64,000 nt of DNA from Alphaproteobacteria bacterium MedPE-SWcel. GTDB taxonomy: Bacteria > Pseudomonadota > Alphaproteobacteria > Rhodobacterales > Rhodobacteraceae. Below the pieces are notes generated by a model. That model was not told where the DNA came from. It made no database searches and saw only the letters and a program-made list of their open reading frames with translations. This document shows positions 51,835 through 63,259 of this stretch, one piece after another. The stretch spans positions 62,001 through 126,000 of the forward strand of contig MPDC01000004.1 in NCBI GenBank assembly GCA_001874255.1. Direction: 5' to 3'. A program made the translations under genes and the position numbers. Positions within the stretch are counted from its first letter, which is position 1. Each line of letters begins with the position of its first letter.

Positions 51835-53356
51835 GCCGCTCCCCCAATGTGGTCCGCACCGTCTCGCCCAGCGCCGACAACCGGCGGCGGGCGCCTTCGT
51901 CAAACGGGGCATCCTGGGCCATCTGCTCTGCCATATCACCCAGATCGCGCGCCGCCGCCGTTCTGATCGCGGCCATGACGGTGGCGGTCTCTGCCTCGCT
52001 CAGCCCGTCGAGCTGACCGTCCATGGCCGCCACCATCACCGCCAGCTGTTCAATCGCGGGCATGGGATCGCGTTCGGCCTGTCGCAGGGAGGCGCGCACA
52101 GCCGCGCCCCGTCTGAGCCGCGCCCGCGTGGCATCGTCAAGGCGGGTGCCAAACCGGGCAAAGTCTTCCAGTTCCTCGAATTGCGACAAGGTCACGCGCA
52201 GGTTCCCGGCCACCGACCGGAACGCCTTGCTCTGCGCCTTGCCGCCGACACGGCTGACCGACACCCCCAGATCGATGGCCGGGAATTGATTTTTCCGCAC
52301 CAGACGCGGCGACAGGTAGATCTGCCCGTCCGTGATCGAGATGAGGTTTGTCGGAATATAGGCAGAGAGGTTCTCGGCCTGGGTTTCAACCACCGGCAGG
52401 ACGGTGATCGACCCGCCCCCCGCCGCTTTGGTGAATTGCCCGGCCCGTTCCAGCAGACGGGCATGGATGTAGAAGATATCTCCGGGAAAGGCCTCGCGGC
52501 CGGGCGGGCGGCGCAGCAGCAGCGACAATTCCCGATAGGATCGCGCATGATGGGTCAGATCGTCCAGAACGACCAGAACGTCCCGCCCGCGCCCCGAGAA
52601 ATACTCGGCCATGGTCAGGGCGGCGTAGGGCGCAATATAGGCGAGGCCCGCGGCATCTTCGTCTCCGGCGGCGAGGATGGTGGTGCGTTCCATCATGCCG
52701 CCGTCGCGAATGGCGCCGATCACCTTGGCCACCGCGTCGCCGCGTTGTCCGATCGCGCAGTAGATGCAGACCAGATCGGTGTTTTTCTGGTTGAGGATCG
52801 CATCCACCGCCAGCGAGGTCTTGCCGGTCTGGCGGTCGCCGATCACCAGCTGCCGTTGCCCCAGCCCGATGGGAACAGCCGCATCCACGGCCTTGATGCC
52901 TGTCGCCAGCGGCCGCGCGATCCCTTGCCGCTCGAGGATCTGACGTGCCTCGGCCTCGACCGGGCGTATTGCCGCCGCCTTGACCGCGCCCTGCCCGTCC
53001 TGCGGTTCGCCAAGGGCATCCACCACCCGGCCCAGCAGCGCCTCTCCGACTTTGGTGCCGACAACGGTGCGGGTCCGCATCACGCTTTCGCCGACACTCA
53101 CCTGCTGCGATGGTCCCAGCAGCACCACGCCGAGCCGCCCCGGTTCAAGGTCGAGCACAATGCCACGGACGCCACTGTCAAAGGTCAGCACCTCGTCCGA
53201 CAGAGCCCGGTCCAGCCCGGTGACCACGGCGATGCCGTCGGCCACTTCTGCGACTTGTCCGATCTCGCTGAGATGCGGCAGGGGTGCGGGGCTCTCCAGC
53301 AGCATCTGCACGACCCCGGCCGGATCGGCCGTCCGTCTGGCGCGGTCATTGCCCAT
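51818..53356 (-). CDS. atpA: N-ATPase alpha subunit
   Basis: A 512-residue alpha-type subunit, non-catalytic nucleotide-binding part of F1. GDRQTGKTS is the P-loop, and [15 protein letters not shown] is the typical conserved segment. The start at 53356 overlaps the b-subunit gene by 11 bp. It belongs to the nine-gene N-ATPase operon, separate from any housekeeping F-ATPase elsewhere in the genome. Confidence 0.94.
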   Translation of the reverse strand: MGNDRARRTADPAGVVQMLLESPAPLPHLSEIGQVAEVADGIAVVTGLDRALSDEVLTFDSGVRGIVLDLEPGRLGVVLLGPSQQVSVGESVMRTRTVVGTKVGEALLGRVVDALGEPQDGQGAVKAAAIRPVEAEARQILERQGIARPLATGIKAVDAAVPIGLGQRQLVIGDRQTGKTSLAVDAILNQKNTDLVCIYCAIGQRGDAVAKVIGAIRDGGMMERTTILAAGDEDAAGLAYIAPYAALTMAEYFSGRGRDVLVVLDDLTHHARSYRELSLLLRRPPGREAFPGDIFYIHARLLERAGQFTKAAGGGSITVLPVVETQAENLSAYIPTNLISITDGQIYLSPRLVRKNQFPAIDLGVSVSRVGGKAQSKAFRSVAGNLRVTLSQFEELEDFARFGTRLDDATRARLRRGAAVRASLRQAERDPMPAIEQLAVMVAAMDGQLDGLSEAETATVMAAIRTAAARDLGDMAEQMAQDAPFDEGARRRLSALGETVRTTLGERHGTDA

Positions 53357-54116
53357 GGTCCGGCCCTCCCGGCTCGGGCGCGGCGGTGAGCCTGTCGGCC
53401 ACGCGCGCCTCCAGGCCATCAATGTAGGAGTCCAGCGTCCAGGCCACCTGAGCGCCACCGATGCGCAGGACAAGGCCGGGGGCCTGTTCAGGATCCGTTC
53501 TGAACTCCAGTGCAACCTCGGGAAACAGCGGGGCCAGCCCGGACGTCAGACGGTCCGTCACCCCGGGCGGCAAGGGCGCGTGGCTGTAGATCACGGCGCC
53601 GGCGGCCGCCCCGGCGGCGGTTCTGAGATCGGCGGCCATGGGACCGATTTTGCGGATCAGCTGCGCGGCCATCCGCGCCTCCAGCGTGTCATCCGCCAGA
53701 TCGCCGAGCGCCTTGCGGGTCAGCGACAAAAGCGCCTCCGCCCCGACGTGATGCAGCTTCTGCGCGTATTCTCTGGCCTCATCGTCGCGCTGGGTCAGCC
53801 AGAGCGCGCGTTCACGCTCCTGCTGTTCGCGGGCGTCGGCGAGAATGGCGTCCCGCTTGTCTTCGGCGGCCTTGCGGATGGCCTCGGACAGATCCGCGTC
53901 CTGCGACTGCTGGCTGCGCAGCTTCTGGCGATATTCGGCTTCGGCCTGTTCGGCCTTGTGCCGTGCCTGCACGGCCTCTTGCATGCGGCTGGCGATCTCC
54001 GCCTCGCGGGCGTCGATGCCATCGAGGATGGGACGGTAGAGAAACCGCTTCAACAGCCAGACCAGCACCAGAAAATTGGCGATCTGGGCCGCAACAGTGA
54101 TCCAGTCGATGGACAT
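53346..54116 (-). CDS. atpF: N-ATPase b subunit with delta-like extension
   Basis: A 256-residue b-type stalk subunit with one N-terminal membrane helix and a long charged coiled coil. It is about 100 residues longer than ordinary b subunits; the C-terminal part probably replaces the delta subunit, which is missing in N-ATPase operons and absent here too. It lies 3 bp after atpE. Confidence 0.92.
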   Translation of the reverse strand: MSIDWITVAAQIANFLVLVWLLKRFLYRPILDGIDAREAEIASRMQEAVQARHKAEQAEAEYRQKLRSQQSQDADLSEAIRKAAEDKRDAILADAREQQERERALWLTQRDDEAREYAQKLHHVGAEALLSLTRKALGDLADDTLEARMAAQLIRKIGPMAADLRTAAGAAAGAVIYSHAPLPPGVTDRLTSGLAPLFPEVALEFRTDPEQAPGLVLRIGGAQVAWTLDSYIDGLEARVADRLTAAPEPGGPDHGQ

Positions 54117-54119
54117 CCC

Positions 54120-54407
54120 TCAGCCACCTGCCGCCTGTGCGGCCTCTGTCGCGGCGATCCAGAACGGGTTCGCAAAGATCAGGATCATCGCCACGACGAA
54201 ACAATAGATTGCCGTGGATTCGATCATCGCAAGGCTGACGAACAAGGTCCGCGATATGGTCGAGCCGGCGTCGGGCTGTTGCGCAATCGCGCTGAGCGCG
54301 GTTGAGGCGGCGCGCCCCTCTCCCAGCGCCGGGCCGATTGCACCGAATGACACGGTGAGCCCGGCCGTGAAGATGGAAATGGCGGCAATGATACCAAGGT
54401 CTGTCAT
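54120..54407 (-). CDS. atpE: N-ATPase c subunit with Na+-type ligands
   Basis: A 95-residue rotor subunit with two helices. Helix 2 holds E63, S64, T65 and Y68 (MIESTAIY), matching the sodium ligands of Ilyobacter tartaricus (E65, S66, T67, Y70). Helix 1 holds E30 (GPALGEG) where the sodium type has Q32, giving two glutamates per hairpin, a known N-ATPase trait. It overlaps atpB by 4 bp. Sodium coupling is likely but must be tested. Confidence 0.94.
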   Translation of the reverse strand: MTDLGIIAAISIFTAGLTVSFGAIGPALGEGRAASTALSAIAQQPDAGSTISRTLFVSLAMIESTAIYCFVVAMILIFANPFWIAATEAAQAAGG

Positions 54408-55099
54408 TGACTGTCCTTTTGAGTCTGGGTGGGGCGCGACGGCGTGGTCGCGGTGGAGATGTAGACGGTCGCCAGGATGGCAAAGATATAGGCCTGGATC
54501 ATCCCGGTCAGGAGGCCGAGAAGATCCAGCACGACCGGAAAGAAAAAGGGCGCGACGCCGAGCAGGATCACCGCGATCACCGCGCCGCTCATGATGTTGC
54601 CGTAGAGGCGTATGGCGAGCGAAATCCCGCGGGAGAATTCCGAGATGATGTTGAAGGGGAGCATGATGACCGAGGGCTCCAGATAGGTCTTCAGGTAGCC
54701 CCCGACCCCGCGGCTGTTCACGCCGAACATCGGCACCGCGATCAGCACCGAGAGCGCCAGCGCGGTTGTGGTCGACAGGGAGGAGGTCGGCGGTTCGAAC
54801 CCCGGCACCACCAGCAACAGATTGGACGTGGCAACAAACAGAAACAGCGTTCCCACATAGTACAAAAGGTGGCGCGAGGGGCGGCGGGAGATCTCCTCGA
54901 TCTGGCTCTGGATGCCCTGAACGATGACTTCGAGCGTTGTCCGCCACCGGTTTGGCGGAACATCGGGGCGCAGATTCCGGGTGATCAGCAGCGAGACGAT
55001 GGTCAAGAAGGCCATCACGACCCAAGTGTAGAAGAGGGTCGCGTTCAGCGGTATTCCCCACAGCTCGAACAGGATGGTCTGATCCGGCGAGAGGGTCAT
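54404..55099 (-). CDS. atpB: N-ATPase a subunit
   Basis: A 231-residue a-type membrane subunit with about five helices forming the ion half-channels. SLAIRLYGNIMSG contains the essential arginine. The ATG at 55099 overlaps the atpR stop by 4 bp. The gene is in the standard N-ATPase position between atpR and atpE. Confidence 0.94.
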   Translation of the reverse strand: MTLSPDQTILFELWGIPLNATLFYTWVVMAFLTIVSLLITRNLRPDVPPNRWRTTLEVIVQGIQSQIEEISRRPSRHLLYYVGTLFLFVATSNLLLVVPGFEPPTSSLSTTTALALSVLIAVPMFGVNSRGVGGYLKTYLEPSVIMLPFNIISEFSRGISLAIRLYGNIMSGAVIAVILLGVAPFFFPVVLDLLGLLTGMIQAYIFAILATVYISTATTPSRPTQTQKDSQ

Positions 55100-55443
55100 G
55101 CCGCCTCCCCGGTCGGCGCGCCCGCGCGGGCAACCGTTGTCGCGATGAGGCGCGTCATCAGGAACGCAAGGGCATATCCGCCCCCCGCCCAGGCCCCGAG
55201 CAGCGCAAGCACGCCCCATCCCACGCCCAGCAGCGCCGTCATCCGGACAAGGGCGCTGAGCGTCAGGAGTGGGACCGCCGACGGGCTGCGCAATGCCCGC
55301 CGCATGCCGACCGCCAGCCCCGCAAAGAACAGCGCGCCCATGACGAGGCCGATTGCCCCGCCGGCCAGTGCAGCGGCCCAATCTACGGCCAGTACAGCGG
55401 CCCGATCTGCGGCCAGTGCAGCGGCCCGATCTACAGCTATCAT
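55096..55443 (-). CDS. atpR: N-ATPase subunit AtpR
   Basis: A 115-residue small membrane protein with about three helices, the AtpR of N-ATPase operons, thought to help assemble or select ions for the c-ring. Its N-terminal residues are built from a three-copy 24-bp DNA repeat that codes for an eight-residue motif (AADRAAVL and variants), an unusual extension. It overlaps both neighbours by 4 bp. Confidence 0.88.
   Translation of the reverse strand: MIAVDRAAALAADRAAVLAVDWAAALAGGAIGLVMGALFFAGLAVGMRRALRSPSAVPLLTLSALVRMTALLGVGWGVLALLGAWAGGGYALAFLMTRLIATTVARAGAPTGEAA
55363..55434. repeat. Three 24-bp in-frame repeats in atpR
   Basis: Units of 24 bp at 55363-55386, 55387-55410 and 55411-55434, nearly identical, lie inside the atpR reading frame and code for its alanine-rich N-terminus. 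Confidence 0.92.
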
Positions 55444-55723
55444 TTGTCGCCTCCTTCCTTGTTGATCCATGACGCGGCAATGAAGGCCCCCAGAACCACG
55501 CCCCCGAGGATCAGCGCGATGGTCCAGGAAAAGACCTGCGGGACCACGCGGTCGAGCCAGAGTCCGAGGGCCGCCCCGCCGACGGTGGGCACGGCGATCG
55601 ACCAGCCGACCATGCCGAAGGTCCCGAGCCCCCGCAGCGGGCTGGCGCCGGGGGTGTCGCGCGTCGATTTCATGCGCCGGGCCTGACGGGCAATGTCATC
55701 GATGGATTTGTCGGGCTTGCGCG

Positions 55724-55727
<4 letters not shown>
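55440..55727 (-). CDS. atpQ: N-ATPase subunit AtpQ (AtpI-like)
   Basis: A 95-residue AtpI-like protein with a charged leader and two membrane helices (WSIAVPTVGGAALGLWLD, then a Leu/Ile/Val-rich helix ending AASWINKE). AtpQ is a marker of N-ATPase operons and probably aids assembly. It overlaps atpC and atpR by 4 bp each. Confidence 0.9.
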
Positions 55728-57610
<1,883 letters not shown>

Positions 57611-57637
57611 TCGAATGCCCGCAGCCGGATCGGAACA

Positions 57638-57693
57638 CGGGGCCAGAAACACAGGGCCAAAAACACGGGGCAAGAAACATGGGGCAAGAAACG
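57638..57693. repeat. Four 14-bp tandem repeats between two FNR-like boxes
   Basis: CGGGGCCAGAAACA, CAGGGCCAAAAACA, CGGGGCAAGAAACA and TGGGGCAAGAAACG lie end to end at 57638-57693. The array separates the atpD box from the phaC box, so copy number sets their distance. Confidence 0.93.
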
Positions 57694-57712
57694 CCCGCAA
57701 ACGGCGCGATAA

Positions 57713-57726
57713 TTGACGCAGGTCAA
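57713..57726 (+). promoter_or_regulatory. FNR-like box before phaC
   Basis: TTGACGCAGGTCAA, centred at 57719.5. An activator at -41.5 puts the transcript start near 57761, before the phaC ATG at 57792 and after the alternative ATG at 57750. Confidence 0.75.
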
Positions 57727-57791
57727 GCGACTCGGGGCGCGCGGCGGATATGGCTGGCTTGAGTTTCCTGGCAACAGCAAAGGGTCCGGCA

Positions 57792-59639
57792 ATGGTCCAT
57801 GTCACTTCACTCCATGGCGAACGGCCCCGGGCCGAAGGGTTCGCGGCCCCACCTGATCCAGCAAACCGGCCGCGCAGGTCCTCCGGCCGGGATATGGATC
57901 GCCTGACGCATACCCATGCCACCATGGAGCAGGCGCTGGACAAGGGGGTGCGGGCGGCTCAGGCGCGGTTCACGGCCGGGCTGTCCCCCATCGCGCTGGC
58001 CGCCGCCTTTTCCGATTGGGCCCTGCATCTGTCCACCGCCCCCGGCAAGCAACTGGAGCTGGTCGAAAAGGCGGGCAAGAAGGCCTGGCGGTTTGCCAAT
58101 TACGCGGCGCTTTGCGCCCGCGACCCCGATACCGAAGAGAGCTGTATAACGCCATTGCCGCAGGACAGGCGCTTTCGGGGGGAGGCCTGGCAGAAATGGC
58201 CCTTCAACGCGATGTCACAGGCCTTCCTGCTCAATCAGCAATGGTGGCACAACGCGACCACCGGGATTGAGGGCGTCACCGAGCAACATGAAAAGGTGGT
58301 GGAATTCGCCACGCGTCAGATGCTGGATATCTTCTCGCCGTCCAATTCTGCGCTGACCAACCCGGACGTGCTGACCGCGACATTCAATCAGGGCGGCATG
58401 AACCTCTGGCGCGGCTGGCAGAATTTCATCGAGGATGTGTCGCGCGCCAATACCGGCCGCAAACCGGTCGGTGCGGAGGCGTTCAAGGTCGGGCGCGATA
58501 TGGCAACGGCCCCCGGCAAGGTGGTCTATCGCAACCACTTGATCGAATTGATCCAATACGCCCCGACCACGGAAAAGGTCCGCCCCGAACCCATCCTGAT
58601 CGTGCCCGCATGGATCATGAAATACTACATTCTGGACCTCAGCGAACACAATTCACTGGTCCGCTACCTGACCAGTCAGGGCTATACGGTCTTCATGATA
58701 TCCTGGAAGAACCCCGATGCCGATGACCGGGATCTGGGAATGGACGACTATCTCTCGCTTGGCATCAAGAGCGCGATCGACGCCGCCTCTGCCATCACCG
58801 ACGACCAGAAAATCCACGCCATGGGATATTGTCTCGGCGGCACGCTCCTGTCCATCGCCGCCGCCGCGATGGCGCGCGATCACGACACACGCCTGAAAAG
58901 CCTGACACTTCTTGCGGCGCAGGTTGATTTTACCGAGGCGGGGGAACTCACCCTGTTCATCAACGACAGCCAACTGGCCTTTCTCGAGGATATGATGTGG
59001 GACAAGGGCTATCTGGATACCACACAGATGGCGGGGGCCTTCCAGCTTTTGCGCTCGAACGACCTGATATGGTCGCGCGTCATCCATGACTACCTGATGG
59101 GGGAACGCTCCGAGATGAACGATCTCATGGCGTGGAATGCCGACGCCACGCGGATGCCCTACCGGATGCATTCCCAATACCTGCGTCGGCTGTTCCTGAA
59201 GAACGATCTGGCCGAGGGCCGCTATGAGGTGGCAGGTCGGCCGGTCGCGATTTCCGACATCCGGACGCCGGTGTTCATGGTCGGCACCGAACGGGACCAT
59301 GTGGCGCCGTGGCGCTCGGCCTACAAGTTCAACCTGCTGTCGGACACCGATGTCACCTTTGTGCTGACCAACGGTGGCCATAACGCGGGGATTGTCTCGG
59401 AACCGGGGCACCCGCATCGCCACTACCGGCTGCGCCGGAAGGCAAAGGATGATCCCTACACCGACCCGGACACCTGGATGGCCGGGACGGAGGCGGTCGC
59501 AGGGTCGTGGTGGCCGGTGATGGTCGACTGGCTCGGCGAGATCTCGGGGGAGCCTGTCAGCCCGCCCCCGCTCGGGTCCGGGACCAGGGGCTATCCGGCG
59601 GTGTGTGACGCGCCCGGCACCTATGTCTTTCAGGAGTGA
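57792..59639 (+). CDS. phaC: Poly(3-hydroxyalkanoate) synthase
   Basis: A 615-residue PHA synthase of the class I size. The lipase-like box GYCLGG holds the nucleophile cysteine near residue 347; GTERDHVAPW (near 498) and GGHNAG (near 529) hold the partner aspartate and histidine. It polymerises (R)-3-hydroxyacyl-CoA into PHB granules. AAAGGG at 57779-57784 supports the start at 57792. It leads an operon with fabI-like, maoC-pta and ackA genes, downstream of an FNR-like box, so it is likely a low-oxygen copy. Confidence 0.93.
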   Translation: MVHVTSLHGERPRAEGFAAPPDPANRPRRSSGRDMDRLTHTHATMEQALDKGVRAAQARFTAGLSPIALAAAFSDWALHLSTAPGKQLELVEKAGKKAWRFANYAALCARDPDTEESCITPLPQDRRFRGEAWQKWPFNAMSQAFLLNQQWWHNATTGIEGVTEQHEKVVEFATRQMLDIFSPSNSALTNPDVLTATFNQGGMNLWRGWQNFIEDVSRANTGRKPVGAEAFKVGRDMATAPGKVVYRNHLIELIQYAPTTEKVRPEPILIVPAWIMKYYILDLSEHNSLVRYLTSQGYTVFMISWKNPDADDRDLGMDDYLSLGIKSAIDAASAITDDQKIHAMGYCLGGTLLSIAAAAMARDHDTRLKSLTLLAAQVDFTEAGELTLFINDSQLAFLEDMMWDKGYLDTTQMAGAFQLLRSNDLIWSRVIHDYLMGERSEMNDLMAWNADATRMPYRMHSQYLRRLFLKNDLAEGRYEVAGRPVAISDIRTPVFMVGTERDHVAPWRSAYKFNLLSDTDVTFVLTNGGHNAGIVSEPGHPHRHYRLRRKAKDDPYTDPDTWMAGTEAVAGSWWPVMVDWLGEISGEPVSPPPLGSGTRGYPAVCDAPGTYVFQE

Positions 59640-59645
59640 ACGCCG

Positions 59646-60416
59646 ATGCTTGCAACCCTGCTGAACGGCAAACGCGGGCTGGTCGTCGGGATCGCCAACG
59701 AACACTCCATTGCGGCCGGATGTGCCATGGCCTTTCGGGCCGCGGGGGCGGATCTCGCGGTCACCTATGCCAACGCCAAGTCGAAACCCTATGTGGCGCC
59801 AGTGGCAGAGGCTCTGGAGGCACCACTGTTCCTGCCGCTCGACGTCGAGGCCGACGGAGAAATGGAGGCCGTTTTCGACGCCATCGGTCGGGACTGGGGG
59901 CACCTGGATTTCTTGCTGCACTCCATTGCCTTCTGCCCGCGGGAGGATCTTCATGGCCCGGTGAGCGCATGTTCGAAAGCGGGCTTTGCCCGGGCCATGG
60001 ATGTCTCTGTCCATTCGCTGATCCGCATGACGCGGCTGGCGGTGCCGTTGATGCCGGCCGGGGGCAGCATTCTGACCATGAGCTACTACGGCGCCGAAAA
60101 GGTCGTGGACCACTACAACATCATGGGGCCGGTCAAATCGGCGCTGGAGGGGACCGTGCGCTATCTCGCAGCCGAGCTTGGCCCGCAGCAGATCCGGGTC
60201 AACGCCATTTCGCCGGGGCCTCTGCGCACCCGGGCGGGATCCGGGATCGATCATTTTGACGAGCTGATTGACGCTGCGCAAAGGCGGGCCCCCGAACGCA
60301 CTCTCGTCAGCATCGAGGATGTCGGCCATATGGCCGCCGGGCTGGTCAGCGATCTCTCCTGCAAGGTGACGGGCAATACGGCCTATGTGGACGGAGGCTA
60401 TCACATTCGGGCCTAG
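59646..60416 (+). CDS. fabI: Enoyl-ACP reductase FabI-like
   Basis: A 256-residue atypical SDR of the FabI type. GIANEHSIAAG is the FabI cofactor motif and YNIMGPVK supplies the Tyr-x6-Lys pair; SIAFCPREDL is also typical. It reduces trans-2-enoyl thioesters. Six bases after phaC and away from fatty-acid genes, it may work on crotonyl-CoA or -ACP in a PHB-to-butyrate route rather than, or in addition to, lipid synthesis. Confidence 0.9.
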   Translation: MLATLLNGKRGLVVGIANEHSIAAGCAMAFRAAGADLAVTYANAKSKPYVAPVAEALEAPLFLPLDVEADGEMEAVFDAIGRDWGHLDFLLHSIAFCPREDLHGPVSACSKAGFARAMDVSVHSLIRMTRLAVPLMPAGGSILTMSYYGAEKVVDHYNIMGPVKSALEGTVRYLAAELGPQQIRVNAISPGPLRTRAGSGIDHFDELIDAAQRRAPERTLVSIEDVGHMAAGLVSDLSCKVTGNTAYVDGGYHIRA

Positions 60417-60486
60417 GGGGCGTGATATGATCGAGGCCCCGCCCTCCTCCTCCGGATTTCATCGCCGCGTTTCATTTGTCCGGTCC

Positions 60487-60528
60487 TCATCGCCAGACCA
60501 TCATAGCCAGACCTTCATCGCCAGAGCC
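60487..60528. repeat. Three 14-bp tandem repeats
   Basis: TCATCGCCAGACCA, TCATAGCCAGACCT and TCATCGCCAGAGCC at 60487-60528, in the 145-bp gap between the FabI-like gene and the next start. Confidence 0.92.
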
Positions 60529-60561
60529 TCTCCCCTCCCCCGGAATTCAGGTAGTTCACCC

Positions 60562-61959
60562 ATGCAGTTCATCGAAAACAGAACCTTTGACGAAATCGAA
60601 GTCGGCGAAACAGCCGAGCTGACACGGACGCTGAAGCCGGAGGACATTGAATTATTCGCCGTGATGTCCGGCGATGTGAACCCGGCCCATGTCGATGCCG
60701 ACTACGCCAGTTCAGACATGTTCCACAAGGTGATCGCCCATGGCATGTGGGGCGGCGCGTTGATCTCGGCGGTGCTTGGCACCGAACTGCCGGGACCGGG
60801 GACGGTCTATCTGCATCAGAGCCTCGACTTCCGGCGCGCCGTCGGCATCGGGGATACCGTGACCATCCGCGTCACCGTCACCGACAAGAGCGAAACGCAC
60901 AATCATGTCACGCTGGATTGCCTGTGCCTGAACCAAAGCGGTGACACCGTGATCGAGGGGCAGGCGCTGGTCGTGGCGCCGAGCGAAAAGGTGCGCAGGC
61001 CGCGGGTCTCCCTGCCGGAGGTGCATCTGCACGAACGCGGGGCGCGGTTCAACGAGCTGCTGCGGGCGACCTCCAGCCTCGATCCGGTGCGGACGGCGGT
61101 GGTTCACCCCTGTGATACGCTGTCGCTGAAAGGTGCGCTGGAGGCCGGGGCGAAGGGGATGATTGTCCCGGTTCTGATCGGGCCGCGCGCCAGGATCGAA
61201 GCAGCGGCGGCAGAGTTCGAAGGGGATCTGAGCGGGATCGAGATCCTTGATGTGCCCCATAGCCACGCGGCGGCGGAAACGGCCGTCTCACTGGCCCGCA
61301 GCGGCGCGGTCGACATGCTGATGAAGGGAAAGATTCACACCGATGAATTGCTGGAGCCCGTTGTCAAGAAGGACACCGGACTGCGCACGGAACGCCGGAT
61401 GAGCCATGTCTTTGCGCTGGATGTCCCGAATTATCCGAAACCGCTGCTGATCAGCGATGCGGCGATCAACATCTTTCCGGATCTGCAGACCAAACGGGAC
61501 ATCGTGCAGAACGCCATTGATCTGGCGCTTGCGCTGGACATCGAACGGCCCAAGGTCGCGCTGCTGTCGGCAGTGGAAACCGTGACGCCCAGCATCCCGT
61601 CGACCCTCGATGCGGCGGGTCTTTGCAAGATGGCCGATCGGGGCCAGATCACCGGCGGGCTGCTCGACGGGCCTTTGGCCTTTGACAATGCCGTCTCCCG
61701 GTCCGCAGCCGACGCCAAAGGCATTCTGTCCGAGGTCGCGGGGCAGGCAGACATCCTCATCGTGCCGGACCTTGAGGCAGGCAACATGCTCGCCAAGCAG
61801 CTGATCTATCTGGCCGGGGCCGACGCTGCTGGCCTTGTGCTGGGGGCGCGCGTGCCGATCATTCTGACCAGCCGTGCGGATGGCGTCTTGTCCCGTCTGG
61901 CCTCCGCCGCCATGGCGCAGATCTTCGTGCATCACAACATCGCCCGCGCGCCGTCATGA
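60562..61959 (+). CDS. MaoC hydratase-phosphotransacylase fusion
   Basis: A 465-residue bifunctional enzyme. Residues 1-145 are a MaoC-like (R)-specific enoyl hydratase with FAVMSGDVNPAHVDADYA and IAHGMWGGAL; residues 165-460 are a phosphate acetyl/butyryltransferase (KGKIHTDELL, GLLDGPLAFDNA). The first would interconvert (R)-3-hydroxybutyryl-CoA and crotonyl-CoA, the second would make acyl-phosphate from acyl-CoA. It overlaps ackA by 4 bp, so acyl-phosphate passes to the kinase for ATP. Such fusions are known in many proteobacteria. Confidence 0.92.
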   Translation: MQFIENRTFDEIEVGETAELTRTLKPEDIELFAVMSGDVNPAHVDADYASSDMFHKVIAHGMWGGALISAVLGTELPGPGTVYLHQSLDFRRAVGIGDTVTIRVTVTDKSETHNHVTLDCLCLNQSGDTVIEGQALVVAPSEKVRRPRVSLPEVHLHERGARFNELLRATSSLDPVRTAVVHPCDTLSLKGALEAGAKGMIVPVLIGPRARIEAAAAEFEGDLSGIEILDVPHSHAAAETAVSLARSGAVDMLMKGKIHTDELLEPVVKKDTGLRTERRMSHVFALDVPNYPKPLLISDAAINIFPDLQTKRDIVQNAIDLALALDIERPKVALLSAVETVTPSIPSTLDAAGLCKMADRGQITGGLLDGPLAFDNAVSRSAADAKGILSEVAGQADILIVPDLEAGNMLAKQLIYLAGADAAGLVLGARVPIILTSRADGVLSRLASAAMAQIFVHHNIARAPS

Positions 61960-63137
61960 CGGGCGTCTTTCTGATCCTGAACGCAGGCTCCTCCAGCCTG
62001 AAGTTCGCGGTCCACGAGGCCCGCGCCCCCTCGGCGCCGCCATTGCTGCGCGGCAAGATTTCAGGGCTCGGCACAAGGCCGGTCTTTTCGGCGCAAGACC
62101 GCACCGGAGCGGATATCGACGCGGGCGCCCTGACCGCGCTGGAGCCGCACGCGCGCCATGAGACCTTGATTGCAGACCTGTTGCCCTGGCTGGCCTGCGC
62201 GACGCGGGATCGGCCGCTGCTGGCGGTCGGGCACCGGGTTGTCCATGGCGGCCGGCTGTTTGAGGCTCCGGTGCTGATATCGCCGGATGTCCTGCGTCAG
62301 CTTGAGACTCTGGCGCCGTTGGCGCCGCTGCATCAGCCGCATAATCTGGCCGCGATCCATGCGGTCACGACGTGGCGGCCCGAGATCCCGCAGGTTGCCT
62401 GTTTCGACACCAGCTTCCACCGCAGTCAGGCCCGGTTGGCAGAGCTGTTTGCCCTGCCCCGCGACCTCACGGAGGAGGGCGTGCTGCGCTATGGGTTTCA
62501 TGGCCTGTCCTATGAGTATATTGCCAGCATCCTGCCGGATCACCTCGGGGAGCGCGCGTCCGGGCGGGTGCTGGTGGCGCATCTGGGCAACGGATCGAGC
62601 ATCTGCGCCCTCAAGGGCCGGAAGAGCGCCGCCACCAGCATGGGGTTTACCGCCCTTGACGGTCTGATGATGGGGTGCCGGTGCGGGACGCTCGACCCCG
62701 GTGTCATTCTCTATCTGATGCAGGCCAGGGGCATGGCCGCCGCGGACATCGAAAAGCTGCTCTATACGCAATCCGGCCTACTGGGGGTGTCGGGCATCAG
62801 CAACGACATGCAAGTTCTGCAAGCCAGCGACGACCCCCACGCCAAGGAGGCCATCGACCTCTATTGCTATCGCGCGGCCTGCAGCCTCGCGGGGCTTCTG
62901 CCATCCGTTGGCGGGCTCGACGCGATCGTGTTCACGGCTGGCATCGGGGAGAAGTCGGCCCTCGTGCGTCGGCTCATCTGCGGTCATTTGTCCTGGCTCG
63001 GCGTTGCGCTGGATGAGACGGCCAATGCCCGCAACGCGACCTCCGTCAGTGCCGCAGGGTCAAAGGTCCCCGTGCTGGTGCTGCCCACCAACGAGGAGGC
63101 CATCGTGGCCCGCGCCTGCGACAGCCTCCTGTTGTAG
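61956..63137 (+). CDS. ackA: Acetate kinase (acyl kinase)
   Basis: A 393-residue acetate kinase: NAGSSSLKF near the start, GHRVVHGG near residue 90, ACFDTSFH with the catalytic aspartate near 147, HLGNGSS near 208 and FTAGIGE near 327. It makes ATP from acetyl- (or butyryl-) phosphate. The tight overlap with the maoC-phosphotransacylase gene suggests coupled synthesis. Confidence 0.94.
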   Translation: MTGVFLILNAGSSSLKFAVHEARAPSAPPLLRGKISGLGTRPVFSAQDRTGADIDAGALTALEPHARHETLIADLLPWLACATRDRPLLAVGHRVVHGGRLFEAPVLISPDVLRQLETLAPLAPLHQPHNLAAIHAVTTWRPEIPQVACFDTSFHRSQARLAELFALPRDLTEEGVLRYGFHGLSYEYIASILPDHLGERASGRVLVAHLGNGSSICALKGRKSAATSMGFTALDGLMMGCRCGTLDPGVILYLMQARGMAAADIEKLLYTQSGLLGVSGISNDMQVLQASDDPHAKEAIDLYCYRAACSLAGLLPSVGGLDAIVFTAGIGEKSALVRRLICGHLSWLGVALDETANARNATSVSAAGSKVPVLVLPTNEEAIVARACDSLLL

Positions 63138-63183
63138 GTGGCGACCCGGCCGTCACAGCCGCGTATCGGAAACATGGCGCCAA

Positions 63184-63237
63184 TTGATACACGTCAATGA
63201 GCCACCGCCGATCCGGTGCTAGGTTGACCCGTGTCAA
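63184..63237 (+). promoter_or_regulatory. Two FNR-like boxes before the phasin gene
   Basis: TTGATACACGTCAA (63184-63197) and TTGACCCGTGTCAA (63224-63237), centres 40 bp apart. The first, at -41.5, would place the transcript start near 63232, inside the second box. This pairing could give activation followed by repression. Confidence 0.75.
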
Positions 63238-63259
63238 TCAATCCCGAAAGGAACCCGTC

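Noticed and set aside
57750-57791. ATG at 57750 as phaC start
   Set aside because: It would lie before the transcript start predicted from the FNR-like box and has no ribosome site, whereas 57792 has AAAGGG 7 bp upstream.
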